19,281 nt of DNA from a bacterium (GTDB lineage: Bacteria; Patescibacteriota; Microgenomatia; Levybacterales; UBA12049), in assembly GCA_021784535.1 (NCBI GenBank), contig JAJYHW010000062.1:1-19281 (forward strand), in the 5' to 3' direction. A program made the position numbers and the translations under genes. Shown here piece by piece: positions 13,637 through 19,281 of this stretch (the stretch's first letter is position 1; each line of letters starts with the position of its first letter). The notes below the pieces were generated by a model. That model was not told the origin of the DNA, searched no databases, and saw only the letters and a program-made list of their open reading frames with translations.

Positions 13637-16030
13637 ATGAAACTCATTTCTTACTGTAACCGTGTCATCGAATACTCCTTTTACGCGCTCTTTTTCCTTG
13701 TGCCGCTTATTTTCTCAGGAGATACTTCAGAGCTCTTTGAACTCAATAAAATGTGGCTTACGTGGGGTGTCACCGTCATTATCGGATTGTCCTGGGTAAC
13801 AAAAATGATTCTTCAGAAAAGAATTATAATACAACGCACTCCGATTGACATCGTACTACTACTTTTTCTGGCTTCACAAATCATTTCAAGCATTTTCTCT
13901 CTTGATCCACATGTCTCATGGTGGGGATATTATTCACGATTCAACGGCGGCTTACTCTCAACGATTACCTATATCTTTCTTTATTACGCATTTGTCAGTA
14001 ATTTTACTAACTTTTTAAGAAAAAAACCTGACGGAACTCAATATGCTATTGCGGCAATAACGATAACAATAATTACTATTATTGCAGGACTGATTGCATC
14101 AGGATTTTCATCATCAGCCTTACTACTCAGCATATTCACGATAGCATTTTTTATTGCTGCTTGGTTTTTGCGAAGCAGTGTCGTAATGAATGTTTTGTTT
14201 ATCAGTCTTTTATCAGGATTTGGCGTCGCACTATGGGGTTTTCCTTCTCATTTTGGAGCGGATCCTACCTGCTTTATTTTCAGAGGTAATTTTGATACCT
14301 CCTGCTGGACAAGTGCATTTAAACCAACCATACGCGCTTTTTCAACGCTTGGTCAACCGGCTTGGCTTGCTGCATATATGGCATTTCTGGTACCGGTTTC
14401 TCTTGCCTATGGAATAAAAAATAAAACAAAAATGTTTATCTCGCTTAGTTTCTACGCGCTCGCTGTTTTTCTTTATCTTTTACTGCTTTTTTCAGATACC
14501 AGAGCAGGATACCTCGCATTCTGGATAGCAAATATTTTCTTCTGGGGAGCAATTTATTTCAAAAAGCTCTCTACAAAAAGCTATTTCTTCAAAACGCTTA
14601 TCATTGTCAATATACTCTTTATCGTCAGCAGCTTCATGTTTGGGCACTCACTGGATTCTATCAAAAATTATATAAGGCCGCTCTTGCCAAAAACAGCTAC
14701 AGTACAAACGCAAGCAGCTTCATCATCGGCCGGAATTATCACGCAAGGGATAACGGATTCCGGCAAAATCCGTCTCCTCGTCTGGCAGGGAGCGCTCAGG
14801 GCTTGGGAACATAATCCGTTATTTGGGACAGGTGTTGAAACATTTGCTTTTGCTTATTATAAATATAAACTTCCGGCGCACAATCTCACTTCAGAATGGG
14901 ATTATTTGTATAATAAAGCACACAATGAGTATCTGAATTATCTGGCAACTACGGGAATCTTTGGATTGGGAACTTATCTAGGTTTCCTGGGCATTTTCCT
15001 GTTTACAACAGCAAAACAATACGTTAAAAAGGAACGCATTAAAACTGCCGCATTAAAAGTGCAACCAGCAAAACCTGCACAGGAGAATATACTTTGGATT
15101 ATCACCATTGGACTGATCGCCGGCTACTTATCACTGCTAATTTCAAATTTCTTCGGCTTTTCCGTTGTTATTATCAACTTGTACATTTTTTTGGTACCGG
15201 CATTTGTTTTCATTTTTCTGGAAATACTTGATCCGGCCAGAAGCCTTGTTTTTCCGGCTGGAACTTCTTCATCTGATAGCAAAGATGACATTAACCCGTA
15301 TCAGTGGACAGCCATTGCGATATTTGTCTTTATTGCAGGATGGATGATCCTAGGGCTTATCTGGTACCGGCAGGCAGATATTGCCTACGCTCTTGGTAAC
15401 AATCTAGATAAAGTAGGACAATATCAACAAGCATATCCGCAATTAATACAAGCTGTTCAAATGGAACCGAATGAACCGGTATATCAGGACGAATTATCCA
15501 TCAATCTCGCTGCTCTTAGCGCTGGTCTTTATCAACAAAAAGACGCGACACAAGCAGCACAACTTGCACAAAACGCTATCGCGCTGAGCAACAACGTCGT
15601 CACCAACCATCCCAATGACGTCGTTTACTGGAAAGACCGTGTCCGGCTTTTTTATACACTTTCGGCAAGTAATACAAGAAAGGAAGCGCTATATCTACGG
15701 GATGCCATTAACGCGATCAATGTCGCAAAAGCACTCGCGCCAACTGATGCAAAAATCGCATATAACCAGGGCGTACTCTATGGACAAGCAGGAGATCTTA
15801 AACAGGCAATTGCGATGCTTAAAAATACAATCAAGCTCAAAGATGATTATATCGACGCGTATGTCGCACTCGGACTCTTCTATCATGAAGCTGCTATTGA
15901 TAAAAACGGAAAGATAATCAATCCCTCTATGCAGCAGAAGGCTATTGCTACGTATACATATATTATCAAGCATCTCGCGCCGACTGACAGTGAGGTAAAA
16001 AAGACATTAGAACAATGGCGAACTCAATAA
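13637..16030 (+). CDS. WzyC/O-antigen ligase-like membrane protein with C-terminal TPR domain
   Basis: A 797-aa protein with two parts. Residues 1-590 are a polytopic membrane region of roughly 12-14 spans with the WzyC (O-antigen ligase) signature: STLGQPAWLAAY (236-247), DTRAGYLAFW (287-296), then a large extracytoplasmic loop containing IRLLVWQGALRAW (378-390), NPLFGTGVETF and NKAHNEYLNYLATTG (426-440). Residues 590-797 are tetratricopeptide-like repeats (AYPQLIQAVQMEPNEP; IAYNQGVLYGQAGDLKQAIAMLK). Related proteins transfer polymerised glycan to a lipid or protein acceptor (WaaL, or pilin O-glycosyltransferases). Without lipid A genes here, a protein or cell-surface glycan acceptor is more likely; this is inference. 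It is divergent from mreB and followed by def. Confidence 0.85.
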   Translation: MKLISYCNRVIEYSFYALFFLVPLIFSGDTSELFELNKMWLTWGVTVIIGLSWVTKMILQKRIIIQRTPIDIVLLLFLASQIISSIFSLDPHVSWWGYYSRFNGGLLSTITYIFLYYAFVSNFTNFLRKKPDGTQYAIAAITITIITIIAGLIASGFSSSALLLSIFTIAFFIAAWFLRSSVVMNVLFISLLSGFGVALWGFPSHFGADPTCFIFRGNFDTSCWTSAFKPTIRAFSTLGQPAWLAAYMAFLVPVSLAYGIKNKTKMFISLSFYALAVFLYLLLLFSDTRAGYLAFWIANIFFWGAIYFKKLSTKSYFFKTLIIVNILFIVSSFMFGHSLDSIKNYIRPLLPKTATVQTQAASSSAGIITQGITDSGKIRLLVWQGALRAWEHNPLFGTGVETFAFAYYKYKLPAHNLTSEWDYLYNKAHNEYLNYLATTGIFGLGTYLGFLGIFLFTTAKQYVKKERIKTAALKVQPAKPAQENILWIITIGLIAGYLSLLISNFFGFSVVIINLYIFLVPAFVFIFLEILDPARSLVFPAGTSSSDSKDDINPYQWTAIAIFVFIAGWMILGLIWYRQADIAYALGNNLDKVGQYQQAYPQLIQAVQMEPNEPVYQDELSINLAALSAGLYQQKDATQAAQLAQNAIALSNNVVTNHPNDVVYWKDRVRLFYTLSASNTRKEALYLRDAINAINVAKALAPTDAKIAYNQGVLYGQAGDLKQAIAMLKNTIKLKDDYIDAYVALGLFYHEAAIDKNGKIINPSMQQKAIATYTYIIKHLAPTDSEVKKTLEQWRTQ

Positions 16031-16054
16031 AATTCCTCAAAAAAATTTTCTTTA

Positions 16055-16063
16055 TGGTATACT
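16055..16063 (+). promoter_or_regulatory. Extended -10 upstream of def
   Basis: TGG followed by TATACT. The likely start site is near 16070, giving a 19-nt leader before ATG 16089. No SD site or clear -35 box is seen. Confidence 0.45.
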
Positions 16064-16088
16064 AGAGCCTGTATTCGCATTAATTCGT

Positions 16089-16670
16089 ATGTTAAAGATT
16101 GTACAAGCGCCAGATGCGGTTCTTTCTCAAACTGCTTCACCTGTCGCACAGATTGATAAAACCATCAAAAAATTGCTTAAGGACATGGAAGAAACCCTTG
16201 TCTCCCAGAGTGATCCTGAAGGAGTTGGACTTGCAGCACCGCAAATAGGAAAATCGCTCCAGATTTTCGTTGTCAAACAGGACCACGACGCGCCTTTTAT
16301 GGCCTTTATCAATCCTGTTATTGAAAAAACTTTTGCAAAACCTGTCAAAAAGGCTTCCGGACAAAAACAAGTCCCGATAAATAAAAAGAAGAAAGAAAAA
16401 GGCATCCAGCTTGAAGGCTGTCTTTCTCTTAAAGATGTATGGGGCGTTGTCAAAAGACCGTATGGAGTAGTCCTGACCTATCTTGACGGGAAGGGCGTCA
16501 AACAAAAGAAAACGTATGAAGGTTTTCTGGCAACTATCATACAACATGAGGTTGACCACTTAAATGGCATATTATTTTCAAAACGCGTTCTGGAACAAAA
16601 AAATCCCCTTTACCATTCAGTAAAAAATGAAAAAGGTGAAATAGAATTTGAAGAAATAGAGATATCATGA
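16089..16670 (+). CDS. def: Peptide deformylase
   Basis: A 193-aa peptide deformylase, the Fe/Zn enzyme that removes the formyl group from nascent N-terminal methionine. All three motifs are intact: GVGLAAPQIG (45-54), EGCLS (109-113, metal ligand C111) and QHEVDH (152-157, ligands H153 and H157, catalytic E154). Between the second strand and EGCLS lies a lysine-rich loop (KPVKKASGQKQVPINKKKKE, about 84-103) of the length seen in some Gram-positive type 2 enzymes, so substrate-loop differences are possible. Its stop overlaps the fmt start (ATGA, 16667-16670), pairing the deformylating and formylating enzymes in one transcript. Confidence 0.95.
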   Translation: MLKIVQAPDAVLSQTASPVAQIDKTIKKLLKDMEETLVSQSDPEGVGLAAPQIGKSLQIFVVKQDHDAPFMAFINPVIEKTFAKPVKKASGQKQVPINKKKKEKGIQLEGCLSLKDVWGVVKRPYGVVLTYLDGKGVKQKKTYEGFLATIIQHEVDHLNGILFSKRVLEQKNPLYHSVKNEKGEIEFEEIEIS

Positions 16671-17587
16671 AAATTATATTCTTCGGGACACCAAAAGAAG
16701 TCATCCCTGTTTTAGAAAATCTAACAAAATATGGTAATGTGACTGCTGTCGTTACTGCTCCCGATCAAAAATCAGGCAGAAAACAACTCCTGACTCCACC
16801 GCCTGTTAAAATTTTTGCAGAAAAACACAATATGCAAATTTTCCAGCCTGAAAATAAGCAATCTCTTAAATCTTTACTCTTACATCTTACATCTGATTTA
16901 TTTATTGTCGCCGCATATGGGAAAATTATCCCGCCCGAAGCACTCAGTATCCCCACATACGGCGCTATCAATATCCATCCTTCCCTTCTGCCAAAATACC
17001 GCGGTGCCACACCGATCCAGACAGCACTACTTAACGGTGATGAGAAATCAGGAGTTACCTTTATCAAAATGGATGAACAAATGGATCATGGCCCGATAAT
17101 ACACCAGATACCGTTCACTCTGGAAAAAACAGATACCTGCAACTGGCTTATGCAAACCATGTTCGCGCAAGCTGCTATACTATTGCCCTCTCTCATTGAA
17201 AATTATGTTGCCGGCAAGCTAACGCCTCAACCACAGGATGAGAATAAAGCAACATACACAAAAATTATTACCAGACAGGATGGCTATATTGATTTATCAG
17301 TATTAGAAAAACTTGCTCCATTGGAAATCAGAAACTGGAAATCGGAAATTGACCGGAAAATTCGAGCATATTATCCGTGGCCGACAGTCTGGACAAAGGT
17401 AAAAATCAAGAATCAGGAAATAAGAATCAAGCTTCTGCCCTCTTCTGTCATTGCGGACAAAACGAAGCAATCTCAGACTACTCCTTTTGTTCTCCAAGTC
17501 GAAGGAAAAAAACCAATGAACTTTAAAGACTTTCTCAACGGTTATCCGGCATTAAAAGAAAAAATTAAAGAGCTTTACACTGAATAG
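16667..17587 (+). CDS. fmt: Methionyl-tRNA formyltransferase
   Basis: A 306-aa enzyme that formylates Met-tRNA(fMet) using 10-formyl-tetrahydrofolate. The N-terminal Rossmann-like domain has IIFFGTPKEVIPVL (3-16), VTAPDQKSGRKQ with the tRNA-contacting basic loop (29-40), the catalytic N102-I-H104 with PSLLPKYRGATPIQ (105-118), and D140 in MDEQMDHGPI. The C-terminal domain is recognisable (IRAYYPWPTVW, then GKKPMNFKDFLNGYPAL), with a short OB fold. Three segments of the gene are built of 7-bp repeats, and a fourth (VIADKTKQSQ) resembles a dispersed palindromic repeat. It is translationally coupled to def by a 4-nt overlap. The ending is TAG. Confidence 0.95.
   Translation: MKIIFFGTPKEVIPVLENLTKYGNVTAVVTAPDQKSGRKQLLTPPPVKIFAEKHNMQIFQPENKQSLKSLLLHLTSDLFIVAAYGKIIPPEALSIPTYGAINIHPSLLPKYRGATPIQTALLNGDEKSGVTFIKMDEQMDHGPIIHQIPFTLEKTDTCNWLMQTMFAQAAILLPSLIENYVAGKLTPQPQDENKATYTKIITRQDGYIDLSVLEKLAPLEIRNWKSEIDRKIRAYYPWPTVWTKVKIKNQEIRIKLLPSSVIADKTKQSQTTPFVLQVEGKKPMNFKDFLNGYPALKEKIKELYTE
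16864..16898 (+). repeat. 7-bp tandem array in fmt (first)
   Basis: Five heptamers: TCTTAAA, TCTTTAC, TCTTACA, TCTTACA, TCTGATT. They encode the helix SLKSLLLHLTSDL just before the conserved VAAYGK motif. Confidence 0.65.
17323..17350 (+). repeat. 7-bp tandem array in fmt (second)
   Basis: Four heptamers: GGAAATC, AGAAACT, GGAAATC, GGAAATT. They encode EIRNWKSEI immediately before the conserved IRAYYPWP motif. Confidence 0.65.
17402..17429 (+). repeat. 7-bp tandem array in fmt (third)
   Basis: Four heptamers: AAAATCA, AGAATCA, GGAAATA, AGAATCA. They encode KIKNQEIRIK, a strand of the C-terminal OB-like domain. Confidence 0.65.
17446..17478 (+). repeat. Possible copy of a dispersed palindromic repeat inside fmt
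   Basis: The segment contains CATTGCGG and CGAAGCAATCTCAG with inverted ATTGC (17450-17454) and GCAAT (17467-17471). This is the form of a widespread dispersed repeat whose reverse reading gives LLRFxRND-like peptides. Here it is translated as SVIADKTKQSQ. Only one copy is in the window, so the assignment rests on resemblance. Confidence 0.4.
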
Positions 17588-17744
17588 CTTTATCAAACCT
17601 GTCAAAAAAGAACAATTTATTGTGATACTATGCAGCAGTGCCATTTTATCCATTCTCAAATAAACAGCAGCACAGAAAAAATGATATACTACAGGCCTAT
17701 AATGAATTTACAAATAAACATTTTATATATAAAATACAGGATAT
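17588..17744. promoter_or_regulatory. fmt to 17745 intergenic region with two -10-like boxes
   Basis: A 157-bp AT-rich gap without a credible gene. TGA followed by TATACT (17682-17690) is a good extended -10 for the gene at 17745, and TATAAT follows at 17698-17703. AGGA at 17738-17741 lies 3 nt before ATG 17745 and could be a weak ribosome site. No clear terminator for fmt is seen. Confidence 0.4.
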
Positions 17745-17942
17745 ATGACTGTTCCTCCACAAGCAGTTTTTGAAGCAACAGAAGAAGCGCTCGATGAAAC
17801 CATCGGGGGGATGTTTGCTATTCCTGAACAGCATATTATTGAGCAAACTGAAGAGTCATTGACTATGGGTGCTGAATCCTATGAGACAGGCGACACAAAC
17901 TCACAAGCAGATACTAGTTGGGACCCTTTTGCCGGCTGGTAA
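17745..17942 (+). CDS. Small acidic protein, unknown function
   Basis: 65 residues, strongly acidic and with very few basic residues. The sequence has Glu/Thr-rich helical stretches (FEATEEALDETIGGMF and HIIEQTEESLTMGAESYE), a polar Asp/Ser/Thr region, and the ending SWDPFAGW. There is no membrane segment and no recognised family. An extended -10 about 55 bp upstream supports expression. It ends 11 bp from the convergent rpmB stop. Confidence 0.5.
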   Translation: MTVPPQAVFEATEEALDETIGGMFAIPEQHIIEQTEESLTMGAESYETGDTNSQADTSWDPFAGW

Positions 17943-17953
17943 AATATTCTTCT

Positions 17954-18190
17954 TTATGCGGCTGGCTGTGTAATTGTTTCTGCGGGAATTTCAGTTGACT
18001 GATTGATGGTAACTTTTTTGATTGTTCGAAGACATTTGGTACACAACTTAAGACGGACAAAGCCTGTTGTCGTCTGAATACGGGTACTATGCAGATTTGG
18101 CTTAAATATCCGTGGCGTACGCCGTTTGGAATGAGACACATTGTGCCCATACATCACGCCTTTGCCGCAATACATACATTTCATTGCCAT
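17954..18190 (-). CDS. rpmB: Ribosomal protein bL28
   Basis: A 78-aa bL28, a large-subunit protein near the E site. MAMKCMYCGK, VSHSKRRTPRIFKPNLHSTR and the C-terminal VRLKLCTKCLRTIKK are diagnostic. Four cysteines (C5, C8, C50, C53) form the zinc site, so this is the zinc-binding (C+) form. The last 18 residues (TINQSTEIPAETITQPAA) are a neutral to acidic extension beyond the usual end. The frame is open for six more codons upstream; I choose 18190 because MAMKC matches the family start and a TTGAGA-17-TATCAT promoter ends 8 nt before it. Confidence 0.95.
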   Translation of the reverse strand: MAMKCMYCGKGVMYGHNVSHSKRRTPRIFKPNLHSTRIQTTTGFVRLKLCTKCLRTIKKVTINQSTEIPAETITQPAA

Positions 18191-18198
18191 AGGCATAT

Positions 18199-18227
18199 AT
18201 GATATCATATTGGGGAGTTAATCTCAA
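18199..18227 (-). promoter_or_regulatory. Promoter of rpmB
   Basis: On the minus strand: TTGAGA (18227-18222), a 17-bp spacer, TATCAT (18204-18199), then 8 nt to ATG 18190. The -10 overlaps a perfect 14-bp palindrome (ATATGATATCATAT, 18197-18210), which could be a binding site or just AT-rich chance. Confidence 0.5.
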
Positions 18228-18238
18228 TACCAGAACAT

Positions 18239-18889
18239 ATGACTATCTTATTTTTACTTATCAGTCTTATTATTTTAATCTTTTCTTCAATTCTCCATGA
18301 AATCGCTCATGGATTTGTCGCCTATCGCCTCGGAGACCCGACGGCAAAATTGCATGGACGGCTCACCTTAAATCCTCTCAAGCATCTTGACCCTTATATG
18401 AGCGTTCTGATGCCCCTTATTTTTTTCTTTGGATCCGGAGGCAGATTTATTTTTGGCGGAGCCAAACCAGTCCCCGTTGATCCTTTTAATCTGCATGACG
18501 GAAGAAAAGACCTCGCACTGGTATCAGCGTCAGGACCGTTGACTAATATTCTCCTTGCAATTACAGGAAGTCTTCTGATTCATATCTTTTTCCCCGGTCA
18601 GGGATTTAATGAAGTAATAACAAACGGACTTGCAGGCACAATCCTTGCCGAAATTGTCCAGTTAAATCTTTTGCTGGCGATTTTTAATCTCGTTCCTATT
18701 CCTCCTCTTGACGGATCCAAAGTCTTTGCGATGCTGCTTCCTCCGCGTGAAGCCGCGGCCTATATGTCTATGGGAAATATCGGCATGATGATTCTTATCG
18801 TTCTTCTTTTCTTCCCCATAGGAGGATTTTCCCTGATGGGGCTGGTCTCAAATATGATAACTCTCGCACTTTCTCTCCTCGGACTCTAG
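18239..18889 (+). CDS. Site-2 protease-like zinc metalloprotease (M50 family)
   Basis: A 216-aa polytopic membrane protein of the short M50B (S2P/FtsH-independent) type. The first span carries the zinc motif H20-E21-x-x-H24 (ILHEIAHGFVAYRLGD). GGAKPVPVDP (73-82) is the family loop, and NLVPIPPLDGSKV (150-162) supplies the third ligand D158. About five to six membrane segments are visible and there is no PDZ domain. Such proteases cut transmembrane substrates, often anti-sigma factors or signal peptides; the target is unknown. It is divergent from rpmB with only 48 bp between starts, so their promoters must overlap. No SD site. The stop is TAG with a second in-frame TAA three codons later. Confidence 0.9.
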   Translation: MTILFLLISLIILIFSSILHEIAHGFVAYRLGDPTAKLHGRLTLNPLKHLDPYMSVLMPLIFFFGSGGRFIFGGAKPVPVDPFNLHDGRKDLALVSASGPLTNILLAITGSLLIHIFFPGQGFNEVITNGLAGTILAEIVQLNLLLAIFNLVPIPPLDGSKVFAMLLPPREAAAYMSMGNIGMMILIVLLFFPIGGFSLMGLVSNMITLALSLLGL

Positions 18890-18913
18890 ACTTCGTAAAA
18901 GCTTGTCAAGACC

Positions 18914-18942
18914 TTGACTTTTCACAGAACGGGAAATATACT
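18914..18942 (+). promoter_or_regulatory. Strong promoter of a candidate RNA gene
   Basis: TTGACT (18914-18919), a spacer of exactly 17 bp, TATACT (18937-18942). It predicts transcription from about 18949. Unlike the other promoters here, no start codon follows within 6-8 nt. Confidence 0.65.
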
Positions 18943-18948
18943 AAGCAT

Positions 18949-19181
18949 GCTCTTTGATATTGGATATTGGTTGTCTTAATTTTTCTCTACTTCTACATTC
19001 CTGAGGTATCCCGATTTAATCGGGAGACGAGGTCGTTTTTGCAGCTTACTGAGGTAGGATGCATAACCTTCCTAATTGTAACTTTGGGAAAAATGTCAAC
19101 CAAGTCCATATCTAAGAGCACTGAACTTATCACTTTTTATCGTAATCTTTTGGAGACCGTTTCAAAACGGGCGCTTTTTTT
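18949..19181 (+). ncRNA. Candidate structured non-coding RNA, about 235 nt
   Basis: The segment runs from a strong promoter to a terminator-like hairpin and has no credible protein. A long interrupted helix joins its two sides: GATAT (18956-18960) with ATATC (19108-19112), GGA with TCC, TTGGTTG (18967-18973) with CAACCAA (19097-19103), and ATTTTT (18979-18984) with AAAAAT (19089-19094). Inside lies a 7-bp hairpin TCCCGAT-TTA-ATCGGGA (19009-19025). A second imperfect hairpin near 19051-19072 pairs AGGTAGG with CCTTCCT. A closing helix with an internal open region is reminiscent of 6S RNA in outline only. I do not recognise tmRNA, RNase P or SRP RNA motifs. Confidence 0.5.
19157..19181 (+). terminator. 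Rho-independent terminator-like hairpin
   Basis: CCGTTT and AAACGG form a short stem (5-6 bp, loop of 2-4 nt), followed after GCGC by seven T (19175-19181). The stem is short and the four-base gap before the T run is longer than ideal. Confidence 0.5.
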
Positions 19182-19192
19182 CTTCATATAGG

Positions 19193-19231
19193 TTGCTATA
19201 GCAATCCAAAAACAGGATTTCACTAGGTGAA
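19193..19231. promoter_or_regulatory. Two dyads upstream of the last gene
   Basis: TTGCTATAGCAA (19193-19204) is a perfect 12-bp palindrome. TTCAC-TAG-GTGAA (19219-19231) is a perfect inverted repeat covering the position where a -35 box would lie for the -10 at 19249-19254. Both could bind a regulator of the gene starting at 19261. Confidence 0.4.
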
Positions 19232-19245
19232 TTAGCAATAAAGCA

Positions 19246-19254
19246 TGGTATACT
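19246..19254 (+). promoter_or_regulatory. Extended -10 of the last gene
   Basis: TGG followed by TATACT, ending 6 nt before GTG 19261. Same geometry as the other leaderless promoters in the window. Confidence 0.45.
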
Positions 19255-19260
19255 AACTCG

Positions 19261-19281
19261 GTGAAAAAAAGTATCAATGCA
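19261..19281 (+). CDS. First codons of a gene running off the right edge
   Basis: GTG 19261 opens a frame reading VKKSINA (M as first residue) to the edge. The only support is the extended -10 exactly 6 nt upstream and the basic start, which is typical of exported or membrane proteins. Seven codons are too few to identify anything. Confidence 0.35.

Noticed and set aside
17702..17770. Short frame starting at ATG 17702
   Set aside because: Only 23 residues of AT-rich composition, overlapping the start of the gene at 17745 in another frame, with no ribosome site.
18949..19181. tmRNA, RNase P RNA or SRP RNA
   Set aside because: No resume-frame tag, no RNase P P4 consensus and no GGAAGCAGC-like SRP tetraloop region could be found, and the length fits none of them well.
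18967..19191. 74-aa frame starting at TTG 18967
   Set aside because: The start is a rare codon without a nearby -10 or SD site, the protein has no family character, and it runs through the terminator-like hairpin. The RNA-gene reading explains the region better.
1..19281. tRNA or rRNA genes, insertion sequences, prophage
   Set aside because: I saw no cloverleaf with a GGTTCGAATCC-like T arm, no rRNA signature, no transposase or integrase frame and no terminal inverted repeats. This was by eye, so a weak tRNA could be missed.

Overview
The window is an AT-rich, tightly packed bacterial chromosome segment. It has short intergenic gaps, ATGA stop/start overlaps and almost no Shine-Dalgarno (SD) sites. 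Gene content is housekeeping (topA, dprA, mreB, mreC, mreD, pbp2/mrdA, def, fmt, rpmB, an M50 protease) plus a WzyC-TPR glycan ligase and several small proteins of unknown function. This set and the style of the proteins suggest a Candidate Phyla Radiation (Patescibacteria) genome, perhaps Microgenomates-like. That placement is inference from content, with no marker-gene test. TGA, TAA and TAG all end recognisable genes, so the standard code applies.

Layout. 1-1977 (+): end of a membrane protein, a 46-aa membrane peptide, a PNPOx-like flavoprotein, a VOC protein and an SDR. 1990-5038 (-): topoisomerase I, whose C-terminal zinc-finger part is separated by an in-frame amber codon, preceded by a SAM hydroxide adenosyltransferase relative. 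5198-6466 (+): an exported alpha/beta-hydrolase-like protein. 6490-7572 (-): dprA, divergent from a small protein and a DUF805 membrane protein. 8546-11572 (-): mreC-mreD-pbp2. 11658-12411 (+): a gene resembling half of an NDP-hexose 2,3-dehydratase, frameshifted at a run of eight C. It lies between mreC and mreB (12408-13535, -). 13637-17587 (+): the WzyC-TPR protein, then def and fmt in a start/stop overlap. 17745-19281: an acidic 65-aa protein, rpmB (-), an M50 protease, a candidate structured RNA with its own promoter and terminator, and the first codons of another gene.

Together the genes cover cell-elongation wall synthesis (MreB/C/D and PBP2), surface glycans (WzyC protein, possibly the dehydratase-like gene), N-terminal formyl handling in translation (def, fmt), the ribosome (rpmB), DNA topology and DNA uptake/recombination (topA, dprA).

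Four patterns stand out. First, many genes have a -10 box ending only 6-8 nt before the start codon, often with a -35 box exactly 17 bp further up, which implies leaderless mRNAs. Second, tandem 7-bp repeats lie inside conserved coding genes (three arrays in topA, three in fmt, one in mreB), and an 8-bp version lies between mreC and mreD. Third, two genes are interrupted: topA by an amber codon, the dehydratase-like gene by a C-tract frameshift. Fourth, there is an apparent 235-nt RNA gene near the right end.
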